Of a DNA stretch of 64,000 nucleotides, positions 35,430 through 45,330 are shown in pieces. A program made the position numbers and the translations under genes. Source of the DNA: Castor canadensis. Its lineage: Eukaryota > Chordata > Mammalia > Rodentia > Castoridae. The notes beneath the pieces were generated by a model that was not told the DNA's origin, did no database searches, and saw only the letters and a program-made list of their open reading frames with translations. Location: NCBI RefSeq assembly GCF_047511655.1, contig NC_133392.1:160136542-160200541 (forward strand), written 5' to 3'. Each line of letters opens with the position of its first letter. Position 1 is the stretch's first letter.

Positions 35430-35502
35430 TCAGCAGGAAATCTCGAACCATTTCTCAGACACAAAGGCCACAGGGATAAGGTGCCGATCAGCAGAGGAGG
35501 AT
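35430..35502 (-). CDS. AJAP1: AJAP1 last coding exon and stop codon
   Basis: The coding part of this exon is 73 nt. One base (A) completes the split Arg codon, 23 further codons read SSSADRHLIPV then AFVSEKWFEISC, and TGA follows at 35430-35432. The C-terminal FVSEKWFEISC with its terminal cysteine is the signature end of AJAP1. The acceptor is cttctgcag preceded by a pyrimidine tract. With the two exons upstream, the tail after the membrane helix is 107 residues, which fits the roughly 108 residues expected from a 411-residue human protein. The exon continues into 3' UTR. There is no frameshift, so the gene looks functional at this end. Confidence 0.96.
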
Positions 35503-37183
35503 CTGCAGAAGGCAGAGAAATGGGCTGATTTGGGCCGGGTGGCACCCAGCAACCGTCCTGGTCAGTCTTTGATGGGAGACTGACATCCTCAGACAGAGCC
35601 CAGGATGACCCACTGGCATTGGCAGGAGGGACACCCCATACCCTGTGGCCTCACTGGATAACACTCAACGTCTACCCTGGGAGGCTGTAGGGTATGGGCC
35701 TGGGAACTCAGGTGCAGGAGAACTTAGGTCCCCACACTTGTGCTGTCTTCTGAAGTAGGTTTTAGAATTTGCAGTAGAAGTCCAGAGCCTGGACCCCTGA
35801 TGGCAGAAGTTTGATGTGTGAACATGACAGAATGGACAGGACATGGATCCCTCATATTTCGTCAACTTGTCCCAAGGCCAGTGAGAGCCAACAAAGCATT
35901 ATCTTGGGCCACACCTCAGGAACCGGTGCACCATGGCCAGCACGTGGTTGGGCCTACTTGCACTTGGACAGGGCCCTCCACACCATACGGGCACTGGCGG
36001 GGAGAAAACTAGAAATAAGGCCAGCCTTCAGTCCCTGCCTAAAGCACAGGCTCAAACCAACACCACACTTCCAGCAACGGTCTGAAGCCCTTTTGCCAGT
36101 CCTTTGTGAACTGTCTCCGGGAGGCTGGGCAGTCCCCAGTTAGCCCCAAATGTCTGAGGACAAAGACCAAAGGCTTAGGACATGGGCTTCTGTGCTTGGT
36201 GTGCTCTCCTGGAAGAAAGGGAGCATCTAGGATAGAATGCTGGAGAATCCCAGAGGGGAAGCAGGAAGCAGGAGATGCAGTAAGAAGGTACTTAAGGGAC
36301 ATCCACTCAGTGTAGCCAGCAGGACAATGACTCATTGACTACGGTACCAAGTGGACCTGGGAGCCCTGGGTTTCTGAGTCCCTGCCTTCCAGCAAATGAA
36401 ACAGAAAAAGCAGCTCATCTTTTCTAAAAGTGACCCCAAGTTGGGGCTCCTTGGGCTTGGTCCTAGGGGACCCTTTCAGGAGCCCGTGGGCAGTGACCTC
36501 AGGGTCTTTCAAGGCAGGCAGCCTCCTAAACCTGCTAATGTCTTGCTAAGATTTTCAAGTTGTTGGGACTTTTTTTTTAATTTACAAAATGATACATGAG
36601 TGCATACTTACTTTAAAAAATAGCTTATTGATATTTTAATTTATTTCTGGACAAAGCTTCAGGAGCTGACTCAAGGGTTTTTCTTAAATATTCCCAGGGA
36701 TGGCCATAGAAAAATGTCTCCCTTGAGAGATCACACATGAATAATAAAAGACAGCATTTAATAAGAGGCTGCTGGTCTTGGATTCTACTTGGGATTTGAT
36801 ATTTTTCTGCATTTGCTATTGACGTTTTATTGATGGGGTCTCAAAGACACTGACTCTGTGAAGGACCAATGGTGATTTGTTTCTATTTAATGAGGCCAGT
36901 AGCTACACAGGTGGGCTTTGAACCCAGGAGGTGAGGTGGTAACATGGCTGGAGAATACAAATCTCTGTCCCCTGCCACACTGCATTCCCTGGGGGCAGCA
37001 ACACACCTGCTGATGTCTACCTTGTCTTTCTTGTCAAATGAGCTGTCTGTACATTCCAGGATACTCAAGGCCATTTAAAGGGTGACCACACAGACCAACA
37101 TGCAGCTGGGTCACATGCAGCTGGGTCTGGCCCACAGGGAGCTCCGCAGTTTGATCAGGGTCTGGCTCATGCCCAGAGCTTAC
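35503..37183 (-). other. AJAP1: AJAP1 intron between the last two coding exons
   Basis: This is a 1681-nt intron bounded by GTAAGC and ctgcag, interrupting an Arg codon (phase 2). It contains an AT-rich block at 36550-36860, listed separately, and otherwise unique sequence without a recognisable repeat or gene. Confidence 0.9.
36550..36860. promoter_or_regulatory. AT-rich intronic block, candidate regulatory element
   Basis: Inside the AJAP1 intron: tagcttattgatattttaat, gaataataaaagacagcatt, tatttttctgcatttgctat and gttttattgatgggg. No repeat family recognised. Enhancer-like texture only. Confidence 0.27.
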
Positions 37184-37426
37184 CGGTTTCCATTGAATGT
37201 GGATTTGTACTCCCCCGTCGGGTGCAGTGTCTCATCGGTGTAGACGGGCACAGACGCCCGGACGCACTCGTGTGAGCACTGGAGGGTCTCATTGTAGGCG
37301 GTGAAGATGTCCATACTGCTGGGCACCCGTGCCGGGGTGAAGTCAGTCAGGTTCTGGCAGCTCTCCTCCTGCTGGTTGATCTTCCGCTGGTGGCTGTTTC
37401 TCCGAGTGTTCCCGCTTTGGGCACAG
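37184..37426 (-). CDS. AJAP1: AJAP1 coding exon, cytoplasmic tail
   Basis: This 243-nt exon encodes most of the AJAP1 cytoplasmic tail: one base completing the split Cys codon, 80 whole codons, and CG of a split Arg codon. It begins CAQSGNTRRNSHQRK, a basic juxtamembrane stretch, and continues through EESCQNLTDF, the acidic and aromatic DIFTAYNET, the cysteine pair in LQCSHEC, and VPVYTDETLH, ending YKSTFNGN. This is the conserved tail shared by the AJAP1/PIANP family. The acceptor is tctctctctcctag and the donor is CCG/GTAAGC, both strong. The exon is richer in CpG than its surroundings, as expected under coding constraint. Some residues (for example Met in VPSSM and HPTG where I recall HSTTG) appear to differ from the human protein, but I recall that sequence only from memory. 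No frameshift or stop interrupts the frame. Confidence 0.96.
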
Positions 37427-39568
37427 CTAGGAGAGAGAGAGGTTGGGTGGGGGGCAGGCAGGTGCCAGAACCCACAAACAACTCCCGCACTTAAACCATA
37501 GAAGCTTGGCTTGCAGACATAGTTCTATATCACTTAATATTAGATGGAAAATTCCTAGCCTCTTCAAAAAGATCAACCACAATCCAGCAATCAGCTCTTT
37601 TAAAAAAATATATATGAAATTTGAATTTTAAATGTGGCCATCATTGCAGGGAGAGTTAGGAGGTAAGTGGTTGACCTGTAGGGACTTGTTTGGCTAAAGA
37701 ATGCCAGCCAGATGGTGGGACTGACTTGGTTTCCCACTGATTCCTCGACACTATAAAAACAGCAAAGGTGCTTTCTGTGAGAGGGGCCCCGGTAGGGGGG
37801 AGCAGATTGGGTGGTTGGCTCCTTCACTGTAAAGTGAACTATGGAACCACTTCTGGGGAGGGTTGATAAGTAGGGGTGCTCTGTCCTCAACCCTGCTGGA
37901 CCACATTCACAGGTAGATGAGCTGGCTCGTCCTCCATCCCTGGCAGGAGAGATGATGAGGCAGCACCCTGTGGGTACCATTATTTTCCCTTATACTCTGT
38001 ATCTCAGGGGCTTCCAGAGGGCACTGAGGATGGCCACGGAGATCCTCCCATTGTGCGAAGGAGACCCCAGTGACCACCTGATGCCATGTCGGTGACAAGT
38101 TCAGAAGGAGGAAGAGTGGGTGGCTGGGGGGAACTTCCCTTTGGCTTGGGGAGCCAAGGATGCCCCCCAAGGATGCCATTTCACCTGCAGGAGGCAGAGC
38201 TGCACCAGGGCAGAGATGCTGTCTCCTGTGAGTCTCATTTCCTCCCTGCCTCTGTTTTCCCAAGAGCAGAATGGGTTCTTGCAGTGAAAGCCCCACTCTC
38301 CCGTGAAGGTGAGATGAACACAGGAGCTGTGGGCCCTGCTTGCCTGAAGACCCTCTGCAGAGGCGCCTAGGGTCATGGGCCTCAGTCCCCCACCCTACTG
38401 CTCCTACAGAAGGGCCCTTGGAAGGCTTGCTACAACCCCAGTGTGCTGGAAAACCAGAAAAAGGCGTGTCCACTATCACAGAAGTGGCCTCAGAGGCCTC
38501 TGCACCCTCCAGGGCCACCAGGGGCGGGCTGTGGAAACTGTCCTTCCATACCTGCACATGGCCCAGGGTCTTGAACTCCTTCCCCCACCAGCTTATGCCT
38601 GAGGAGCTCTGCAGTGAGCTGCAATGGTACTTGTCCCTGTCCCCAAGGAACAACCAGGGACCCAGTTGGCTGGCTGTCAGAAGGTAACCTGTGGGCTTAG
38701 CCAGTGGAAGGGGCTAAACATTGGTTGTACCACACCACCCTCCTGCTGTTGGGTCTCACCAGTGGGTGACTGCTTTCTCTCTCATTTCCCTGTCGCTAGA
38801 TGCTCAGCCTCAGCCCTTCCTAGGCCTGTCTGGTTTCACGTCACTCTCTACAGCAGCACAGGAACTGTGGAGCACCTGCTCCATGGGGGAGTTTGGCGCT
38901 TTGATGTTCTAAGGAGATTTGGGCGCCACAGGAGTGGCTGCAGGCAGGTAGAGACCTCCGAAGTGTTGTGGGCAACAGGCCCCCCACTCCCTGGCTTTCT
39001 CAGGGGTGTACCAGGTGTGCACCCAGCAAGGCCAGCCTCAAAATAGGCCAGGAGGAAGGCAAGCCGCCCGCAGCAAAGCACTGACCTAGTTTGGGGACAC
39101 AGAGTGACTGTGAGAGTAAGGAAGGAGACAGGCAAAGCTGGCCTCTAGACCCGGGAGTAGGGTGGGTGAGGGTCCTGCCTGGCTACTGCAGGGAGGGCAC
39201 TGTCCCTGACTTTCCAGGGAAGGGACAGGGGAAAATAAAATGAGGATTGTGCTCTGGGTGGGCAACATTGAAAGATACACTGGATCCGGAGACAGAATTG
39301 GATCAGAGCAGCCCGGGAGACTGTGTCACCAAGGTGGGGCCAACCACTTCCTGCAGAGGAGCCATGGTGAGAGCCAAACCTGAGAAGCAGACTCAGCGTC
39401 TCAGCCACAGTGCCTAGTGCTAGGTCTGCATGGGTCTTCTACCCTAATGGGGAAAAAAAAAAAAAATCCACAACCCACAGAGATGTGACTTAGGCCTGAG
39501 TTTGCAAAGTTGGGGGTTTTCTGTGCAAACCTCCCTGGGGACCCAAGACCCCCATTTCCAAGCCTTAC
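37427..39568 (-). other. AJAP1: AJAP1 intron between membrane and tail exons
   Basis: This is a 2142-nt intron bounded by GTAAGG and ctcctag, interrupting the first Cys of the KNCC motif (phase 2). The longest open frame of the window (248 codons, minus strand, 37907-38653) lies inside it but has no family features, and I regard it as chance in GC-rich sequence. A short A-run is at 39450-39467. Confidence 0.9.
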
Positions 39569-39656
39569 CAATTTTTTAAGACAAGAGTTGTGATGAGCGC
39601 AGCGATGACCATAATGAGGGAGACGGTGATGGTGATAATCTGATGCACAGCCAAAC
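39569..39656 (-). CDS. AJAP1: AJAP1 coding exon, transmembrane segment (partial gene)
   Basis: AJAP1 is a type I membrane protein of adherens junctions and the basolateral surface, reported to associate with the cadherin-catenin complex and CD147, and more recently with GABA-B receptors. This 88-nt exon, read on the minus strand, starts with two bases of a split codon and then encodes LAVHQ, a hydrophobic run of about 20 residues (ITITVSLIM...LITTLVL) and KN, ending in the first two bases of a Cys codon. The run is the single membrane-spanning helix. The acceptor has a CT-rich tract ending ctctccag, and the donor is TTG/GTAAGG. The split TG|C codon joins in frame to the exon at 37184-37426, giving KNCCAQSGN, as I recall for AJAP1. 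The ectodomain exons lie upstream, beyond the right edge. Identification rests on recognition of the joined tail sequence and is strong. Confidence 0.95.
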
Positions 39657-40805
39657 CTGGAGAGGAGGAGACAGAGGTCAGAGGCCAGGTGCCCCAGAGC
39701 CTGGGCGCGCAGGTCTCCCTTCCCCCACCAGCTGGCAGATGCTCTGGATGCCAAAGCCGCTCTCACCTAGGTCCAGGAAGGAAGGTTCCAGCTCCGGCCT
39801 CTCTTCATCCCATCCTCTCTTAGTCCCCAAACTGTGATCTGGCCCATGGGCAGCAGTGCTGAGCCCGTCACCTGCTGCCTTTACCTGGCTTACGGCTGAG
39901 GTATATCTGAGGCCTGTCACCCCCGTCTCCCTCTCCTCACACCCAGGGCAGGTTCTGCTCCTTGATTCTGGAACCATGAGCATGGGAAGAGGGGCAGCTG
40001 GTCTGAGAGTGGGGGCAGGGCTCAGCCTGACGCAGAAGGAACCGGAATGGCCCAGGGGAAGGTGGGTCTACTGCCTGGCAGACACTGGGGCACTCTGATC
40101 ACTGGATGGCACCTTCCTCTCTCCAAAGTCCTCTTTGGGTTCATGGCCTGGTGAATTTTCAGGAACAAAAGGCTTCAGCCCAGGTAGAGGCTTTGCACCT
40201 GGCCTCACTGCTCTGTCCCTCTCCCTGAAGGGGGACGGAAGTAGGAGGGCCAGTGCAGTTGGCAAGACAGGGACAGCAGGGCAAGCCTTGTCAGCAGCAG
40301 GGCAGCCAGAGCTTGACCATGCCTCCCATCTGCTGACCATGCAGGAAGGTGACCGAGGGCTGGGATTCTCTCGCCTCCTCTCCCAGTGCCCCCAACCATG
40401 GACACGAGGTGGGGAGAGAGAAAGGTAGGCCACCAACAGCTACTGCCTGTGGTCCCCACCCCAGGCTGCATTCCTTCCTGACCACATCTGTCACATCCTT
40501 CCAGGGACGTGGAGACTAGGGGCATCCCTGACTGACTAGACTGGCAGCCATAGCCAGTTAGAAGGTCCTAGCTCAGTTCTGCTGTTGGCAAGAACCACAC
40601 CTGAGGAGCAGAGGACCAAGGTCTGTGGGGATTTGTGATGCCTGCAGGTGAAAGTACCTGCCTTCAAGTGCTGAGCTTCTGTGTTCTTGAGACATGGGGG
40701 CACCTGTCATGTCCTCCATCCAGTGCCCCAATCTGAACCCCATGCTGCAGGGACCCACACGGGGACCACTGGGGTGAGAGCAGCACACATGTGTGATCCC
40801 TGCAG

Positions 40806-40905
40806 CAGACTGCAGAGTGTTTCTGGCGGTCTCCAAGAGACAGAGTCTCACAAACAGATGTTACCACTCTGCTGAATATGGTCCTCATGGGGGGAATTGT
40901 TAATA
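40806..40905 (+). repeat. Dispersed duplicate, copy 1
   Basis: Similar to 41765-41872 over about 100 bp: gtttctggcgg, then cagagtctcacaaacagatg, ttaccactctgctgaatatg, and catgggggaat with tgattca. It is not a repeat I can name. Confidence 0.7.
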
Positions 40906-41059
40906 AATGATTCAAAGTTGGCACAACCAGAAAATAAGCCTTGTTTCCCCACACCCACCTCTTTTGGGGCTACTGCCATTTGTCATGAGGGATTCCCATC
41001 TCAACTGTGGGATGAGCGTCACTAGTAACAGTAGAGCTAATGCAAGAGTGTCATGGCTG

Positions 41060-41160
41060 CCCTTCATTCATTTTTTTATCCATTTGTTGTGCACCTTCTG
41101 TGTGCCACATGTGCCAGTGGTTACCAACTTAGACATGGCATCCACTTTCAGAGGATAGCT
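41060..41160 (+). mobile_element. MIR/L2-like fragment
   Basis: ttcattcatttttttatccatt then tgtgcaccttctgtgtgcca fit the start of a MIR/L2-type sequence. Short and diverged. Confidence 0.45.
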
Positions 41161-41584
41161 ACTCTGGTGCCGGGCTTTCAAGTTCCAGCTCACTGTTAGC
41201 TCTAGCTAATGGCCTCTCAAACACCTGTGCCCAATTCGTGGCACCTGCTGTAAGCCACTAGCTGAGTTCCCCTTCTCCTAAAGTCTACCAAATCAGCTTG
41301 CCAATGGGGTTGAAGCTAAGTCACACTGCAGAGACAGGCTCTAATCCCAATTGTCCCTGTTCATCCACCAGGTTCACTGAAACCCAAGGAAAACCTCGGT
41401 GGGCAGATGAAGGGCTGAAAAGGGTGTATGTGCAGTTTGATGGACAACCATGGAGGGGTCATTGCCTGCTCAGTGTCATTTCACCTTCTACCCACACACC
41501 CACTCAGGCCCAGTGAAGAGACACGCACACTGTTCTGAAGAGTTTGTGCTTATCCTGTGCCTGTTCTTCCTGGGACAAGGTGAG

Positions 41585-42060
41585 GCTGCTGCTGGTGACA
41601 GTGATGATGACAACAATATGGAAGAAATGATCGTAGTGCTGATGAGGCTGGCAATATGCTAATGGGGTGATTATGATGAAGATGATGGTGGTAAGGGGTG
41701 GGGTGGTGATAGTGACTGTGCTGGTGCTGATGTTGATTATGGTGTGATATGACAGTGATGATGTGCCAAGAGTTTTCTGGTAGGTAACCTCCCAGAAACA
41801 GAGTCTTACAAACAGGTGTTACGTCTCTGCTGAGTATGCACAGGCATATGCTAGTCATGATGGGAATGATTTATGGTGGTGGTTGCGGTGATGGTGGTGA
41901 TGGTGATGGGGAAGATGATTACAACTGTCATCACCATCACCTCATCGTTACCAACATCCTATCACCACTACCATCATCATGACTACCATTATTAAGGTCA
42001 TGGTGAGGGTGATGAGAAGAAGACAGCGGTGATGGCAATCACAATGACAGTGATGATCAC
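41585..42060. repeat. GTGATG/GATGAT-rich satellite with internal strand switch
   Basis: Imperfect trinucleotide and hexanucleotide repeats (gatgatg, ggtggtgatgg, gtgatgg). Around 41929-41985 the purine-rich strand switches to catcaccatcacc and ccatcatcatg. A 13-bp perfect inverted repeat, 41896-41908 and 41929-41941, flanks the switch. The copy-2 duplicate (41765-41872) is embedded in it. Histidine-rich frames here are by-products. Confidence 0.85.
41765..41872 (+). repeat. Dispersed duplicate, copy 2
   Basis: Partner of 40806-40905: agttttctggtagg, then cagagtcttacaaacaggtg, ttacgtctctgctgagtatg, and catgatgggaatgattta. It interrupts the GTGATG satellite. Confidence 0.7.
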
Positions 42061-42069
42061 AGACGTGCT

Positions 42070-42213
42070 CAACAAGTGTTAGTAATGGTCAAGTGTTATT
42101 ATCCTATTTATTCTTGGCAACAACTCTCAAAGGTAGAAACCATCATTGCCAATGAAAGGGAAAGCTGTCTGGGAGGATTGGTATAAATTCCTCAGATCAC
42201 TAAGGATCTGCTG
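42070..42213 (+). mobile_element. MIR SINE, left part, interrupted by L1
   Basis: caagtgttattatcctattt, caacaactctcaaaggtaga and ctcagatcactaaggatctg fit the MIR core. The continuation (gctccaaagcccacactaag, 42940-42985) lies on the other side of the L1 insertion. Confidence 0.6.
42202..42213. repeat. Target-site duplication, left copy of L1 insertion
   Basis: aaggatctgctg, identical to 42928-42939. Confidence 0.9.
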
Positions 42214-42927
42214 TCACTATTCACAATAGCCAAGTTATGGAAAGAGCCAAGATGCCCCACTACTGACGAATGGATCAAGAAAATGTGGTATCTATACACA
42301 ATGGAATGTTATGCAGCCATGAAAAAGAACGAAATGTTATCATTCTCAGGTAAATGGATGGAACTGGAGAACATCATTCTGAGTGACGTTAGCCTGGCCC
42401 AAAAGACCAAAAATTGTATGTTCTCCCTCATATGCAGACATTAGATCAAGGGCAAACGCAACAAGGGGATTGGACTTTGATCACATGATGAAGCGAGAGC
42501 ATACAAGGGAGGGGTGAGGATAGGTAAGACACCCAAAAAACCAGATAGCAATCATTGCTCTCAATGCAGAGAAACTAATGCACATACTTTAAAGCGACAG
42601 AGGCCAATAGGAGAAGGGAACCAGGAACTAGAGAAAATGTTAGTTCAAGAAGAATTAATTTAGAAGGTAACACACATGTACAGGAAAGCAATGCAAGTCA
42701 ACTCCCTGTATAGCTATCCTTATCTCAACTAGCAAAAACCCTTGGTCCTTCCTATTATTGCTCATACTCTCTCTTCAACAAAATTAGAGATAAGGGCAAA
42801 ATAGTTTCTGCCTGGTAGTGAGAGGGTAGCGGGGGAGAGAGAGGGGGCATGGGGGTAAGGGAGGAGGTGGGAGGAAGGGGGCAGAAATAACCCAAACATT
42901 GTATGCACATATGAATAATTAAAAAAA
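42214..42927 (+). mobile_element. Young 5'-truncated LINE-1 insertion (714 bp)
   Basis: The sequence starts in the ORF2 3' end (tcactattcacaatagccaa, a gaatggatcaagaaaatgtg segment, tatgcagccatgaaaaagaa). It runs through a 3' UTR with a G-rich polypurine tract at 42819-42881 and ends gcacatatgaataatt plus an A-tail. It has a perfect 12-bp target-site duplication (42202-42213 and 42928-42939) and is far less decayed than the L1 at 2865-4500. It interrupts a MIR. Confidence 0.92.
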
Positions 42928-43489
42928 AAGGATCTGCTGGCTCCAAAGCCCACACTAAGAGCAGTTGTACCACAGAATTCTGAGCTCAGACTTGGTTAAT
43001 GTTAAGTGTTGACTTGACCTGGTGTCTTCCTTCCTCCTTCCTTCCATGTCAGAAGGTGGCTCCTCTCCCCTCCATAGGCCCAAGAGAGATTCCATGCCCA
43101 TTCCAGGGGCCTCCCAGCCAGTCATTTCATGGAATATCCTATTCTAATTCTCATGTCAAAAACTAGATCTTTGGTTTTTGACCAAAATGTGCCCCTTCTA
43201 GGTCAAGGCTGGAGAACTTGAAACCTAGAGATGAGTGACATAAAAGAGTAAAGAAGGCATGGGTGAGCCAGCAGTTAAGAGCAGACCTGGCTCCACCTGA
43301 GAGGCTAGGCCCTCTAGAGTCACTGAGAATCCCCTTACAGGAACTGAGTTTAAATGTTTGCAGGGACAAAGGAGACTCAGGGCTCAATCAGATTCTGATC
43401 TTCATCTTGGTTCTAAGGAGCTCTTCTGTTGGATTGAATATTGTAGATGCCAGAATTCTCAGAAGAGAAGAAATCCATGACCAGCTGTA

Positions 43490-43625
43490 TCTTCAATATT
43501 TAAACTCTCCCTGCAGACAAGGATGGGGAAACATTGATTCTACTCTTCTGATGAATCAAAGGAACTGAGACCCAGAGAGGAAAACCATCAACTCAAGGGC
43601 TCATTCTCAGTGTTGGCTCTAAGAG
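43490..43625 (+). mobile_element. MIR-like fragment
   Basis: atgaatcaaaggaactgaga, cccagagaggaaaac and aagagcagaatcacagcccc fit the MIR core. Diverged. Confidence 0.5.
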
Positions 43626-43969
43626 CAGAATCACAGCCCCTTGCCTGAGGTCCATGTGAGTATCTTCAAAAAAACCCCCAAATCTCCATCATCTTTATAC
43701 CTATCCCATCCCATGCACATACAGTGCCCAACACACAATCTTGGCACAGAAGTTGAATTCCACATTACTAAACATAACTGAGAAGTCAAAAAATAATAAG
43801 CCAGGGGAGCAGGAACAAAGGTGATGGTGAATTTCCAATGTCTGATCACTCTGGAGGCCCTTCTCCTACTTTCTTTATGATTTTTCTCCATTGGATTCCC
43901 TAGTTACAGTGCAGACAAGCAATGTGTGGTTAATAACCAACTAAGAGAACCTGGATGCCATACAACAAT

Positions 43970-44160
43970 AATACAACTGCCATACTTTCTTGAGAGAGTT
44001 CCTCATGCTGGGCACCTTGGTAAGTTTTGACACATAAGATGAACTCACTCCTACCTCATCCTGCATTTTTATACATGTCTGACTGACCAGAAGCCTGATG
44101 CTTAAGTAAGTAAAATGACTTTCTCCTTGTCACTTGGCAGAGACAGGATAAAAGGCAATT
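43970..44160 (+). mobile_element. MIR-like fragment
   Basis: gttcctcatgctgggcacct, ttggtaagttttgacacata and ctcactcctacctcatcctg fit the MIR order. Confidence 0.5.
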
Positions 44161-44598
44161 TTCTGCTCTACCATCCCCAAGAAAACCAAACATCTAAATA
44201 CAAATCTAACACGTCTGTAGCCACATTCTAGCTCTAAACTGGTTAGAGACAAATGTCTTTCTACCCCTCTTATACTTTGTTTGCAAAGAAAAGATCTTTG
44301 TGCTTCAAAGACTGGAACATGGGGTTCCTGCAAGAAGTCACACTATGAGAAGAACCTACAGATCCTACAGTCATGACAGGTGAGCAAAGATTGGGCCTTT
44401 TGGCCTGTGTTCAAATAATATTGGAAGGAAGCAGTATGGAATATGGAAAACCCACAAGGATGCCTCATTGTTTTTCCTCTTCAGAAGGCTGCTGTGAAGA
44501 AAGCAGAACAATATGTGAGAAGTTGCATAATGTTTAAAGCATCTCTCCTGTTATTTGGTCCTCTCCAAGTGCCAGGAGTTGGTTCCTCATCTACATAA

Positions 44599-44611
44599 TT
44601 CCTTAAGTCTT
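44599..44611. repeat. Target-site duplication, left copy
   Basis: ttccttaagtctt, identical to 44707-44719. Confidence 0.9.
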
Positions 44612-44706
44612 GGTGCTGATCTAAACAATGTACGATGAAAGGCTACTCTGAATTGTCACAATGACTACCCCCCTGTACAATGAACATATTCTAATAAAAA
44701 AAAAAG
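44612..44706 (+). mobile_element. Very short L1-tail insertion (95 bp)
   Basis: 95 bp bounded by a perfect 13-bp duplication (ttccttaagtctt at 44599-44611 and 44707-44719). It ends in an A-rich tail (ctaataaaaaaaaaag). The interior (gtcacaatgactaccccc, ctgtacaatgaac) resembles the extreme 3' end of a rodent L1. It sits within MIR-like sequence. Confidence 0.8.
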
Positions 44707-44794
44707 TTCCTTAAGTCTTCACGTGGATTCCAGGTAAGCAAATATTATCTCACAGGATGAGATAATAAGTATTCTAGGCTTTTCAGAAAGTATG

Positions 44795-45180
44795 GGATCT
44801 GAATTAGTCACCTTTGCATTTCTACAACAAAATACCCAAGGCTGCCAACTTTATTAAAAGCTCTCAGTTTGGGAGCTCAAGGGCATGTACCTGCATCCGC
44901 TCAGCTCTGCTGAGGGCTGCTGGCATGACATGTGGGTAGCAATGGTGGCTAGAGAGTGGACAAGAAAAAGTAAGTGATTACAACTTGAGCAAGAGCAGAG
45001 ACAGAGCTGTGGTCCCACAACTCTGTCTGAGGACACACCCCCAGTGAGCTAAGCACCTTCCGTTAGGCCTCACCTCTTGAAGGTTCCGTAGCACTTCCTA
45101 ATACCATGATCTGGGGGCAGAGTCTACGATTTCTATGGACACTTTGGGTGCACTCAAACCACACCCAAACCATAGCAGCC
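44795..45180 (-). mobile_element. MaLR-type LTR (MST/MLT1 class)
   Basis: In reverse: gaattagtcacctttgcatt, ctacaacaaaatacccaagg, tttgggagctcaagggcatg, gcctcacctcttgaaggttc, taataccatgatctgggggc and caaaccacacccaaaccata. This is an old LTR with the conserved terminal region intact. Confidence 0.8.
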
Positions 45181-45189
45181 TCTGTCATG

Positions 45190-45330
45190 ACTATTCAGCT
45201 CTGCAATTGTAGGGCAAAAGCAGACACTATGCAAATAAAGTATGACTGTGTTTCAATAAAACTATTTACAAAAGCAGACAGCAGTCATATTTAGTTCATG
45301 GGCCACAGGTTGCAGATTCCTGAGTGCTCC
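45190..45330 (+). mobile_element. hAT-Charlie-type DNA transposon relic (partial)
   Basis: gcaattgtagggcaaaagca, gtgtttcaataaaactattt, acaaaagcagacagcagtca and catgggccacaggttgcaga match the end of a hAT-type element also seen in reverse at 49988-50178 and near full length at 54609-54932. Family name not certain (MER58-like). Confidence 0.65.

Noticed and set aside
37907-38653. Longest open frame, 248 codons, minus strand
   Set aside because: It lies in an AJAP1 intron, has no domain or signal sequence, and overlaps open frames on other strands as expected for GC-rich non-coding DNA.
41550-41858. His-rich minus-strand frame resembling a metal-binding protein
   Set aside because: It is the translated complement of the GTGATG satellite.
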